Of a stretch of DNA of 64,000 nucleotides, positions 21,793 to 31,908 are shown in pieces (position 1 is the stretch's first letter; every line of letters starts with the position of its first letter). Made by a program: the position numbers and the translations under genes. The DNA is from Aedes albopictus. Its lineage: Eukaryota; Arthropoda; Insecta; Diptera; Culicidae. The notes under the pieces are model-generated. The model was not told the DNA's origin. It worked only from the letters and a program-made list of their open reading frames with translations, and did no database searches. Location of the stretch: NCBI RefSeq assembly GCF_035046485.1, contig NC_085138.1:43993464-44057463 (forward strand). Direction: 5' to 3'.

Positions 21793-23472
21793 TCTGACAT
21801 TTTCTCGACGATTAAATATACTACAATTTTAGACAAACTGGAAACCACGTTTTCAACCCATTAGCTTTGTTCCAATGATTGAATTAACATTACCAACCAC
21901 CTGTCGCTACTTGTATTAACGCCACCAACGATTGTTGATTCAACTGTAATTGTCCAAAGCAGCCTACAGCTGTTGATCTGATCGTTCCCTTCCACTGTGC
22001 TACCCACCCTGAGAAGGCACCTATACCTCCGATACGATGAAGGGAGAGATCTATTCGTTAATCACGTCGATCGATCTGCGGCTTACTAGCTGGCTATAGC
22101 TGGTTGTGGTGAGGAAGTCGCGGCGGAAATCGGTGGCATTTCTAAGTCCCAAGTTCAAGTTGAAGACCGGCGGCAATCAGAGCGCCACCGGTCCGCCTAG
22201 GTGATGTCAGCTACTGCTGCTGCATTGGTGCTTTGCTTTGTCGATTTGCCAGTGCCAGATAAATAGAAACGAAACGAGGAGAAAATTACGGTCATTTTCT
22301 GCTGCTCTTGCTAATCAGAACTTGTGGGAGGAACGGCAGTGGCAACGACGACGACGACAACAGATCGAACGGATCGGATTCCGTCAGTAAAGTAAACGGA
22401 CAAAACAGAAGCAACGGAGTCTAGTCTAGATCTAAGCCACGCGGTGCGAAATCAAAAGTGAGCGGGTGTGCTTCCCGAATAGGGAGCAAGAGCAAAATGT
22501 GATTATGTTTAGGAATTTTGTAAAGTTCAGTGCCAAAGATAAGATTTTTTATAAATCGGTTCAAAATGTTTCTAAAAATTATCTCTGTCCCCTGTTTTCA
22601 GTCAAGGATCTCTTTTTACCATTTTGCACATTCCCCCTGCTCGGGTTACGCTGTAAGACATCGTGGAAAAGACGCCCAAGATCAGGCAAACACGACAAAA
22701 GCAGAGCAAAGCGAAGAACAAGCGAACCGAGGAACGGTGATTATCTCTGGCGCGATCCCGAAAGGGAGAACAAATTACGTGATTTACCGGCTTGCTTTGT
22801 TTGCGTGGATTAGAGTGGCGGCACCCATGAGCTAAATCAGTAGGCGCAGGCAGGGGCAATTTGTCTAATTTAGACAAGACGCGTGTTTCAGACCTTTGTC
22901 TTTGGCCGATCGAAGGCGGCTGCAGCAACGCCAACTAAGAACGACAAGGGCTTCCTCAAATTGATGATCCATTTTCGCAGAAGCCTTTGATTGTGCCCTC
23001 AATGGGTCGCAAATGCTTTCCGCTGATTGGCGATGATCAACAACAACGGTCCAATCATCTGATCCAGTTCATTAATTTTGCTTTTATTAAAACATTCACG
23101 GTAATTTCAATCAAAGACGGAAGAGGACCAACAAAAAGCCGGGGACCTCACTACGAGCAAGACCGTGAAGGGATTCACGACTGGACCACGGCGATCGAAT
23201 GGATGACGAACTGCGCACCACACTGATAAATTGAGCGATCCTGACAATCAAAGTGACGTACGAATGACGTTGCATGAAATCGAAGGCGCCTCGGTTGAGT
23301 GAATGCGACCCAAGGGAGTCAAGCATGACGTGATGATTTTTTAAAAATCAATTTCTGCTAACGATCATAACTTTATTTTCAATGTCAATATAACCGATTG
23401 GTAATTTCATAATTCGCAAGTTGAAAAATTGCAATAATTTTTACGCGTAGCCTGAAAACTTAGAGATTTAAA
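21793..23472. other. Apparently unique DNA without recognised gene
   Basis: Balanced composition, with a (GAC)n run near 22345. Between 22340 and 22500 the sequence has the look of a 5' untranslated exon (AACGACGACG, then AAAAGTGAGCG, a possible splice donor), but this rests on composition only. Open frames at 22466-22835 have no domain I know. Confidence 0.35.
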
Positions 23473-23995
23473 AGCGTTTTGTACATGGTACATTTGGTGC
23501 AGGTGTGGATTGTTTACCGTTGTTTCTTATGGAGCCCATGTTAGCCCTTCAGATTGTGATAGTGCTGTAAAGCCGCTTCTTCCGGACAACTTTTTTTCTT
23601 CCGAATGCGGTGGGTCTGCTGTTTCCACTTCTGCTTGTAACGTTCCACGTTCTACCGGGTTCCTTGCTGCAGCATTACCGTCAGCGCTACGTCTGTTTCC
23701 TACAAAAACGCTCTGCACTCTTAGTCGATCCATTCGTTCCGTCAGCCCCGTTCCACGGTGTGATCGGTTTCGTCGTTGATGGCTGCTTTGACTGTACTTC
23801 AGCAGTCCTCTAGAGGAGCCACATCGAGCTTGTCCTCATCTGGCAATGCTGCTATGAGATTTTGCGCGTATGCTGAGGTGACATCCGGTTGAGTCAGTCT
23901 CCTTATATCGGTACCGTATCCTGTTGATTACGGAGAGTTTTGGGCACAGTTTGACCATCACCATGTAGTGGTTGTATGGTATATGTCTGACAATG
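23473..23995 (-). mobile_element. RTE-type LINE fragment, left part of a split copy
   Basis: Read on the minus strand: NHYMVMVKLCPKLSVIN (end of the endonuclease domain) from about 23985, linker sequence around 23850-23560 (GNAAARNPVERGTLQAEVETAD), then at 23545-23473 a jump to the thumb region corresponding to LRSKKIHPRTKCTMYKTL of copy 28604-29933. Most of the reverse transcriptase is deleted internally. The matching endonuclease sequence continues at 33733-34060, on the far side of the transposon at 24171-33470, so the two pieces are one insertion split apart. Confidence 0.7.
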
Positions 23996-24168
23996 AGTGA
24001 GTTTAGAGTCTTATCCCTCAATTTGTCAACAGACAATTGATAACGCACGCCCATTCCCCATCCAGGGTAACGCGCACGCTATCGAGTGACAGCTGCTGAC
24101 GACATCACAGCAGGCCACTACTCTTCCTATCCCTTTGGCCTGCTTCGAGCACGTCGAACGTACAGTGT
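23996..24168. other. Non-RTE spacer, left half of a possible solo LTR
   Basis: Lies between the RTE fragment and the transposon end at 24171. Joined across the transposon to 33473-33725 it makes about 430 bp that interrupts the RTE. The right half has AATAAAGAACCCTTTATTTT and ends GGATTACA. That resembles a solo LTR, but no target duplication was found and the family is unknown. Confidence 0.3.
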
Positions 24169-24170
24169 AT

Positions 24171-24232
24171 AGGGCACTTGCTGAGTGCATATGTATTAGT
24201 GAGCCATTGGGCAGGCAAAAGTGACAGCTGCA
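24171..24232 (+). repeat. Left terminal inverted repeat of the two-gene transposon
   Basis: AGGGCACTTGCT at 24171-24182, then TGCATATGTA and CATTGGGCA. It pairs with the reverse complement of 33422-33470 with small gaps. Preceded by the AT duplication. Confidence 0.8.
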
Positions 24233-24367
24233 TAGAATGGACACGGATCGTCAAGCGAAAGTTTTTTAAAATAATTATTTTATTTTATTTAACAAATAAA
24301 TTACGCATTGTATTATATTACAAGCAAGATAATATATCTGTTTTTATTATGGCACGTTTCATTTCAG

Positions 24368-25953
24368 TGTTCAAGCGCGGTACGCGGAGAAAATCATAAA
24401 GTTTTGCCAAGGTTATGATCCCTACCAATGGAAACAAAACGAATATTCTAAAAGTTGTTTGCCGAAAAATGTATCCTACTTCGATGTTGTAGAATACCTC
24501 GTAGATCGAGAGAGCTCTTATACTCGGGAAAGTTTCAAGGCATTCAAAAGTTTGGATGCGTACAAAAATTTCAAGGCCGGATGGATCCAGTTTCTTGGTT
24601 CAAAGAGGGTTGAATCTGGATCTTTCATTGTTTTCGGAAGGGTAAACTTATCAGTTTTATCGCCAATATAGAAAATTTATGATTCTTATGTGATTACAGG
24701 TGAAGCATTCTCAAAAACTGAACCTGAAACCTACATCATGCTGGGTATCAGTAGATCCAACTGGAACGATCCAAACTGCGCATTGCGACTGTATGGCCGG
24801 GCTAGGCGAGGCATGTTCGCATGTAGGTTCAGTACTATTTGCCCTGGAACGCTGGTCTCGCGAAGAAGTGGATGACAATGAGCAATCGTGTACTGATATC
24901 CTAAACCAATGGTTAATCCCACCTAAGAAAGCCATTGATTACGCAGAAATCAAGGATATATTCAGCCAAAAAGAACCACCCATTTCAAGTTATGACTTCC
25001 AGGTACCTGAAAGCACTTCGGTTGAATTGAATGAATTTGTGATGAAACTGATCACAGAAGAAGTAAATCCTTCGGTCGGTCAATTCATTCAAACTCCCAG
25101 AAAGCGCTCAAGCAACAACACTGAGTCAAAGGATAGTGATTTTCATCCGGATCCATCTGTGTTGAAGCATCTTTTCTGTCAATTGTTCGATCCCGACTTG
25201 GTGGGGAAACCACTTATCGAGCTTCGTATGATAGGCGATTTGAAATTATGCGATTTCCACTATACCAACTCTCTAGTTGAACAAATTGTAAACTTAACTA
25301 TTTGTCAGAGTTCAAGTTGGTATTGGGAGAAGTTTCGCGCTGGAAGAATTACCGCATCGGTATTTAAAGCGGTGACACGAACTTCCTTGGAAAATCCTTC
25401 GATGTCGTTGATCAAAAGGATCTGTTATCCTGAGGACTGCAAGTTCTCATCATCTGCCACGCGATATGGATGTAATCACGAGAAGGATGCATTAGAGGCG
25501 TATGCCTTGAAGGCAATGACCGAACACTCAAATTTTCAGAGGGAAGAAACTGGCTTGCATTTGCATGCGGAGAAACCATTCTTTGGAGCATCACCGGATG
25601 CAATCACAGAGTGCGATTGTTGTGGTAAAGGAGCAGTCGAAATCAAATGTCCGTACTGTCAAATGTACGCGACTAAGAAAGGAAGTCCTGTGCAAATAAC
25701 AGAAGCTGGATATAAAATGGACCCCAATCATCAATATTTCTATCAAGTTCAGATGCAGATGTATGTGCTTGATGTAAAGTTCTGTGACTTTGTGATTTGG
25801 ACTTGTAAGGATTTTGTAGTATTAAGATTGGATCGAGACGATGAATTTTTGAAGAAGGAGTTATGTAAAGCTGAAACTTTTTTCAAAATGGTTCTACTGC
25901 CTGAGCTTCAAGGTCAGTACTACACTAAGAGTGAAAGGGTCCAGGCGGCCTAA
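24368..25953 (+). CDS. SWIM zinc finger plus YqaJ-type nuclease, transposon accessory protein
   Basis: Two exons are visible. Exon A runs from a candidate acceptor at 24367 to 24641 (AEKIIKFCQGYDPYQWKQ, VVEYLVDRESSYTRES, FIVFGR). A 58-nt intron follows at 24642-24699 (GTAAAC...TTACAG). Exon B runs 24700-25953. The first coding exon with the initiator is not resolved; ATG at 24355 is out of frame. Numbering from 24700, residues 29-41 form a SWIM finger (C-D-C...C-S-H). A YqaJ/lambda-exonuclease-like domain occupies about 205-400: WYWEKFRAGRITAS near 206, HEKDALEAY, GASPDAI near 297, AVEIKCPY near 312 (D and ExK metal ligands of the PD-(D/E)xK fold) and QVQMQMYVL near 348. All catalytic residues appear intact. 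In the known family such proteins accompany the transposase; their exact role is not established. AATAAA lies at 25988-25993. Confidence 0.85.
24642..24699 (+). other. Intron of the YqaJ-type gene
   Basis: 58 nt, donor AGG/GTAAAC and acceptor GATTACAG/GTG. Splicing joins IVFGR to VKHSQKL in frame and removes the stop codons of the unspliced sequence. This is a typical mosquito intron length. Confidence 0.8.
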
Positions 25954-26649
25954 CTGAACTGTGAATGCTTGTAAAATGAATACCACAAATAAATTGAACA
26001 ATCCGAACATACGTTTATTAATCTATTAATCTGAAATTATCGTACAAGAACCACTTTTCATTATATTCAATCGTCAGGAACTACAGAAGGGCACAGATTG
26101 ACCAAGCTACAACATACTGTCACAATTTGATCCATTAAGGACGTCTTACAAAAGTTCGTAGTTTTCTTTAGTGTGTTAATAGGAAACTTATTTTTATATA
26201 AGACTAGCTGACCCGGCAAACCATGTATTGCCCATTTTAATTGTGGCTCTTGCACTATGACACAGTTTTTCTAATGTTTTTGTTAATTTTCTTAACTTGT
26301 TCAACATATGTACATATCTACCATGAGGACGATTTGCACTGTTCAAAAATCTTGTTGATCATTTCATTCATTAATTATTAGTTGTTTGGCTCTAAAGTGT
26401 ATGTAAACTCACTTGTATATACATTGGAAGGCTGGCTCCAGAGGTACGTTATCTTCCATTTGGTACATTGATCCCCATCCGTTTGCATAATCCAATGTTC
26501 TGGACTAAGTTCATACTTCTATTAGAACATGCTACTTACCTGAGAAAGTAGTTAGTAGTTAGTTCGTATCTTATTATTATTTTTATCTTTGGTTGATTTT
26601 TTATGTGAAGGCCCACTCTTTCATAATAATGCAAAAAAAACAGCCTATT

Positions 26650-26858
26650 TTAAGGACAAGGTATTTAGAGTACATAGCTCAAAATTTCTAGAGCACCGTT
26701 TTTTGGAACCGTTGAACGGATTTGGATGAAAATGCATCACGCTAATTGTTCAGTGGTTGTCAACAGCGTGATGCATTTTAATCCAAATCCGTTCAACGGT
26801 TCTAAAAAACGGTGCTATAGAAATTTTGAGCAATGTACTCCAAATACCTTGTCCTTAA
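26650..26858. mobile_element. Foldback MITE with TTAA ends
   Basis: Arms of about 95 bp fold back: AAGGACAAGGTATTT with its complement, and CCGTTGAACGGATTTGGAT with its complement. TTAA occurs exactly at both boundaries (26650-26653, 26855-26858), which would fit a piggyBac-type target, but the TTAA may simply belong to the inverted repeat. Confidence 0.7.
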
Positions 26859-27309
26859 AAGAAGGAAAAATCTCGCATAAAGAATGCTGTTTGGTGGTTT
26901 GGTTGCTAACCAACTCTAAAGAGTAACTTAAAATGACAAATCTATCATAAAGTTCACAGTTCAACTGCCATAAACTACACAACAGCGCCACTTGAAAGAA
27001 AAACCTATGATATAAAGAAAGATACATTTGGGTATGTTGCAAATTTTAGCAGTTGGTCCGTATAGAAAATATAACAGTGTGACTTGAAAGAACAGCCTAT
27101 TACTAAAAGATGGTAAAATCTCCGATGAAGTGAGCATTATAAACAGCAGGAAGTACAACCTGTGTGACAATGAGGGCATGGTGATCATTCTGTGAATTCA
27201 ATGAACATTCGGCGTGATGTCCATTCGGGCTAATCTTTATTCGGCTCTATAAACTTCGGCCTAATAACGGTCGGCCGTACACTTCATCCTAGTTATTCAA
27301 AAATGTCTT

Positions 27310-28173
27310 TTACATTTGTGTGAGAACCCCCTCCACCCTCTGGAATGACTAACAATGTCATAGACATTTCATGCCTTCGAAAATGTCCACATGCCAAATT
27401 AGTATGTTTTGCACATATTATGCAGACATTCTCTGCATTTTGTTTTTTTTTTAGGATGGTGGAGTGTTGCTCCCAGATGAAGGAAGGGTCACAGACTTTT
27501 AACTTTTGAAGTATTTCTTTCTCTTCAAAACCCTCCCCTTCTCTGAGGTTGAAGCGTACTCAAGCCATCATGAAAACATTTTTTGCTTTCTCCACATGCC
27601 AAATTTGATTGATTGTTTCTCAAGTCATGCAGATTTTTTGTCCCCCTTTTTTAAAGGGGTGGGAGTGTTGGATCTCACACATCACGCCACCATAGAAACA
27701 TTTCCTACCTTACCTTCTAAACCCTCCACATGTCGAATTTGGTTCCATTTGCTCGATTTGTTCTCGAGTTGTGCATAAATTTCCGTTCCATTTGTATTGA
27801 AGCCCCTCTTTCCAAAGGGATAGGGGTCTCACACTACTATAGTCATAGGAACATTTATTGCCTTTTAAAACCTCCGCATGGCTAATTTGGTAACATTTAC
27901 TTATTTAGTTCTCGAATTATGCAGGTTATTACCGTTACATTTGTACGTGAGTCCCCCTTTTCAGAGGGGAAGAGGTCTCAAACACCATAGGAACACTTTT
28001 TGCCTTCTGAAACCTCCACATAGCTAATTTGTTTTCATATGCTTGGTTCTCGAGTTATTCCAAAGAGAGAAAGCGTAAAAACGTAAAAACATTCTTCATC
28101 TTCTGAGTTCTCTGCATGCCAAATTTTGTTATATTTGCTTGATTGATTCTCATGTTACACACCACCATAGAAA
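27310..28173 (+). repeat. Tandem units of about 145 bp in the 5.7-kb insertion
   Basis: Five to six diverged units. Each has a run like CCCCCTTTTCAGAGGGG, then GTCTCACACCACCATAGAAAC, CCTTCTGAAACCTCCACATG and CCAAATTTGGTTCCATTTG. Further units are at 28585-28603 plus 29934-29995, and at 30539-30650, where later insertions separate them. Confidence 0.7.
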
Positions 28174-28181
28174 CATTCGTT

Positions 28182-28584
28182 CAAGGTTGCGACCATTCAT
28201 TTGCAAAGATTTACATTCATTTGCTATTATCTCAGTTCAGAAGCATGCTATCGAAAAACAATGTATGGATGAATTTAACCTTGTAGATTTATCTGAAAGT
28301 TTGCCGAATAACATTGGGGTCGCAAACGTATACCAAAGTCGTGAGCGAGCTGTGAAGGCAACTCTCCACGCGGTGAATATAAATTTCATTCACGCTGTGG
28401 AAAGTTGCCTTCACAGCTCGCTCACGACTTTGGTATACGTTTGCGACCCCAATGTTATTCGGCAAACCTTCAGATAAAACTACAAGGTTAAATTGATCCA
28501 TACATTGTTTTTCGATAGCATGCTTCTGAACTGAGATAATAGCAAATGAATGTAAATTTTTGCAAATGAATGGTTGCAACCTTG
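28182..28584. mobile_element. hAT-like foldback MITE, copy 1
   Basis: Nearly the whole 403 bp is one hairpin with arms of about 190 bp. Ends read CAAGGTTGCGACC and GGTTGCAACCTTG. A perfect 8-bp duplication CATTCGTT flanks it (28174-28181, 28585-28592), as expected for hAT elements. The open frames found in both directions here come from the palindrome and are not genes. Copy 2 is at 58035-58437; a related element is at 37662-38060. Confidence 0.9.
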
Positions 28585-28642
28585 CATTCGTTACCTTCTG
28601 AATTCTCATTTCATTTATTTAGTTAACATCAAATTCATGATA

Positions 28643-28855
28643 CACTGAAACCTCCATTTAAGTCGGTGCATGGCTGATCGAAAATAATTTTTACCGTACA
28701 AGCAATGACAAAACTAAAAACTTTTATATTTTTTAGCACTCCGCATGACATAAAAGATTTGTCAAAAAATATAAAACTGTATAGTTTAGTCATTGCTTGC
28801 ACGGCAGAAATTATTTTCGGTCAGCCATGCACCGACTTAAATGGAGGTTTCAGTG
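28643..28855. mobile_element. Foldback MITE with TA target at the RTE stop codon
   Basis: Ends CACTGAAACCTCCATTTAAG and the reverse complement, arms about 65-70 bp, flanked by TA (28641-28642, 28856-28857). CACTG ends plus a TA target suggest a pogo/Tigger-type non-autonomous element. It lies inside RTE copy 3, so it is younger. Confidence 0.85.
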
Positions 28856-29931
28856 TAATACTGAATCAACAATTTGCCGCCATAATACTCGATTTGCAGC
28901 TGCAGCTCTCCAACGTCGGTCACGCCCAACACTCGCCAGATCACGCTCCACCTGGTCCGCCCATCGTGCTCTCTGCGCTCCACGCCTTCTTGTACCAACC
29001 GGATGGTTAGCAAACACCAACTTTGCAGGGTTGTTGTCCGGCATTCTTGCAACATGCCCTGCCCACCGTATTCTTCCGGCTTTGGCTACCTTCTGGATGC
29101 TGGGTTGGCCATAAAGTGCAGCGAGCTCGTGGTTCATCCTTCTCCGCCACACACCGTTCTCCTGCACGCCGCCGAAGATCGTCCTTAGCACCCGTCGCTC
29201 GAAAACTCCGAGTGCTTGCATGTCCTCCTCGAGCATCGTCCACGTCTCGTGCCCGTAGAGAACCAACGGTCTTATTAACGTCTTGTACATGGTACATTTC
29301 GTGCGGGGGTGAATCTTTTTTGACCGCAGTTTCTTCTGGAGCCCATAATAGGCACGACTTCCACTGATGATGCGCCTTCGTATTTCACGGCTCACGTTAT
29401 TGTCAGCCGTTAGCAAGGAACCGAGGTAGACGAATTCTTCTACCACCTCGAAAGTATCCCCGTCTATCGTAACATTGCTGCCAAGGCTTGTCCTGTCTCG
29501 CTCAGTCCCACCTACCAGCATGTACTTTGTCTTAGCCGCATTCACCACCAGTCCGACCTTTGCTGCTTCACGTTTCAGGCGGGTGTACTGTTCTGCCACC
29601 GTTCCAAATATCCTAGCAATAATATCCATGTCATCCGCAAAACATACAAATTGGCTGGATTTCGTGAAGATCGTACCCCGGCTGTTGAGCCCGGCTCGTC
29701 GCATAACACATTCCAGGGCGATGTTGAATAGTAGGCAGGAAAGTCCATCACCTTTTCGTAGTCCCCGTCGAGATTCAAATGAACTGGATAGTTCACCCGA
29801 AATCCTTACGCTGTTCTGCACACCGTCCATCGTTGCTCTTATCAGTCTAGTCAGCTTCCCGGGAAAGCTGTTCTCGTCCATAATTTTCCATAGCTCTGTG
29901 CGGTCGATACTGTCGTATGCCGCTTTGAAGT
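28850..29931 (-). CDS. Reverse transcriptase of RTE copy 3, truncated but uninterrupted
   Basis: About 360 codons without a stop. It begins at VDFKAAYDSIDRTELW (motif A), then GLRKGDGLSCLLFNIALE (motif B), FVCFADDMDIIAR (FADD catalytic box), EEFVYLGSLLTADNN, YGHETWTM, FGGVQENGVWRRRMNHEL, RWAGHVARMPDNNPAKLVF and RARWADQVERDLAS. Everything upstream of motif A, including the endonuclease, is missing because of 5' truncation, so there is no real start codon; frames reading further upstream enter host repeat. The natural end is WRQIVDSVL followed by a stop; the present stop at 28850 is supplied by the MITE. The intact frame argues that this is one of the younger LINE insertions here, though dead on arrival. 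Confidence 0.85.
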
Positions 29932-29995
29932 CGACCTTCTGAATCCTCCTCATGGCAAATTTGGTTCCACTTGCTTGATTTGTTCTCAAGTTATA

Positions 29996-30538
29996 GGGGA
30001 AAGATGGGCATAACGCCACGCCTAAGCATATGCGGTAATAAACCTCAAATTATACTGTTTTTAAGGCTGTATTTTGCCTTGGAGAGTAGTTTATTCCCTT
30101 ACCAAAGAGACTTGAACATTTGGTCCGCGTGCCCACAAAATTTCCAATTCAAATAAACAATACAAAAAAGTGTTACTTTTTAGGTGCCGGAAAACTGTAG
30201 GAGTCAAAACGCCAGCTGGTATTTCCTGCTTTGACTTGTTGTGAAATACCAAGGGGCTCCATCGAATTCTTCCAAGCAGCAAATGAAGGAGTAGGAGGCA
30301 CGTGATAGTTTGATGGGTTGATTCCATATAATCAGCGCGCAATGTCTTAATTTCTGTGCGCTGCAAATTAGGGAATCTTTCCAAATGTGGAAAATCGTCA
30401 TTTTCCAAGCTTTTCTTTCGATAATATCAGCCGTTCTTAGGCTTAACCTGCTCAGTTTTAGTTCTAGTTTAATTGCATCTAACGAAAACCTCCACAATAT
30501 TATGGAATTGCTTGATGGCGTTATGCCCGCAGTTCCCC
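29996..30538. mobile_element. 543-bp element with GGGGAA ends and TA target
   Basis: Inverted ends GGGGAAAGATGGGCATAACG and CGTTATGCCCGCAGTTCCCC, flanked by TA (29994-29995, 30539-30540). The interior has no clear protein. It sits in the 145-bp tandem repeat. Confidence 0.8.
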
Positions 30539-30744
30539 TACAGATATTTCCATTTTATTTGAATAGGAGGCCCCTTTTCGGAGGGGGAGGGGTCTGAAAC
30601 TATCATATGAACCTTCCCCGTTCAAAAAAAAAAAAAAACCCTGCATGCAAATTTCCATACCAATCGGTCCAGTAGTTTCCGAATCCATAAGGGTCAGAAA
30701 GACAGAAATTCATGTATATATTTATAGATTTATATAGATTTGAG

Positions 30745-31600
30745 CGTTAGTTCAGGTTTACAATGCCTTTTCTGTACCATGGGCTTAGATCCGTCTGGGT
30801 TGGCGCGGCTGAATCCGAGATCAGTCCTTCCGGTAGATCTCGACAAACACACGGTTGTTACCGTTGGGTAATATTTGTCGTATTTTGTTTCATGAATTCG
30901 TGAATTTCGTGAATTTAGGGAAGCGTATGTTAAGTTTGCGCAAACTCCAACGGTCGTTTTGTTTTCCGCGCGTGGGCGGTGATGCGCCTGCGTATGGAAA
31001 TACACCGCCGGAGTACGATGGGTGGCTGACTGCACTGTAGTACAAATGGAAAAGGTTGCCCGAGAGAGTGAGCGTACCTTTGCGGGGGATAAAGGGGGAT
31101 CATGAGTTTTCAACTCACTCATGATCTGCTTGCGCGAGCCTTTATCCCCCGCGATAGCCGAGAAAGGAGACAGAGGATATAGTGATGAGAGTCGAAGGCT
31201 CCCTCGTATTTCTCCACGTTTTGCCGTCGTATTCCGACCTCGTGACCGGTTGTTTCGTCCCTTCGATTAGGTACCCAGTGCACATCGAGCGGGACAAAAT
31301 CCCGGGGCAGTGTTGCCCTTCTGGTGTCCTGCCATCCACGGCCATCTCCCGGCTGGTGCTCATCTTCCCGCGGCCACCTCGTTCATCGAAACCGAGGCCG
31401 CGTGACTGAATTCCCGCCTGTACTTCTCCTCAGGCAAAACCCATCACCATCTCAGCCGCTCGTTCCGCACCCGGCTGTCGAAAACCGACTATTTTGGACC
31501 GAAGCACGGGAAATTCACGTGTTCGGATCTCCACCAGATAGGCCTGTTTCCCTCTGAAATCGAGCCGGTGCCGAAAATTAGGGTCTAATACGATGAACCT
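30745..31600. other. GC-richer segment of unknown origin
   Basis: Lies between two tail-like and head-like repeat sequences. Contains an inverted pair GCGGGGGATAAAG (about 31082) and CTTTATCCCCCGC (about 31138). Open frames are present but resemble no known protein. It may be captured sequence or a separate insertion. Confidence 0.35.
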
Positions 31601-31856
31601 ACGCGTGAGCAAACATTGTATTGCCAATTCAAATTTGACAATTATTGAGCTCACTGGAGCGCCGCACTCTAGATTGGTTTTGTTTGCGACCGTGTTGAAC
31701 TTCTCTCTTAGCTCATTTCCGGTTCATTTCTTTGGGAGTCCCCCTTTCCAGCGACCGGAAGATTCTCACACTATGCTAAGAACCTTCCCCGGTCCCAACA
31801 GTACCCACATACAAAATTTCACACCGATCGGTTCAGTAGTTTCCGAATGGATAGCG

Positions 31857-31859
31857 GTC

Positions 31860-31891
<32 letters not shown>

Positions 31892-31908
31892 CGACAGACA
31901 GACAGACG
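31857..31908 (+). repeat. (ACAG)n microsatellite
   Basis: Thirteen or so ACAG/GACA units with one interruption, forming the tail of the 5.7-kb insertion. On the minus strand it produces the false peptide CLSVCLSV at the end of the transposase frame. Confidence 0.9.

Larger units (their letters stand above)
28604..29933 (-). mobile_element. RTE/BovB-type LINE, copy 3, 5'-truncated
   Basis: Flanked by an 11-bp duplication ACCTTCTGAAT (28593-28603, 29934-29944). Read on the minus strand it starts inside motif A and ends in a short untranslated region with TAAATAAATGAAATGA. A small MITE is inserted at its stop codon (28643-28855). Removal of this LINE and of the neighbouring hAT MITE rejoins a tandem unit of the surrounding repeat. 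Confidence 0.9.

Noticed and set aside
22466..22835. Two overlapping frames (115 and 101 residues) as a host gene
   Set aside because: No recognisable domain, no conserved splice structure and overlapping alternatives. Coding status cannot be supported.
24178..24399. Frame MLSAYVL...RGTRRKS as the start of the YqaJ-type gene
   Set aside because: It is in a different frame from the conserved ARYAEKIIKF sequence, which is entered from a splice acceptor near 24367.
27310..28173. Possible CRISPR-like array of repeats and spacers
   Set aside because: Units are diverged over their whole length, about 145 bp, without constant repeat and variable spacer; the DNA is eukaryotic.
28139..28609. Open frames of 112 and 106 residues on opposite strands with nearly identical protein sequence
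   Set aside because: Both come from the two arms of a hAT-like foldback element; the identity is produced by the palindrome.
29475..29942. Plus-strand frame of 155 residues
   Set aside because: Shadow of the reverse transcriptase on the minus strand (28850-29931).
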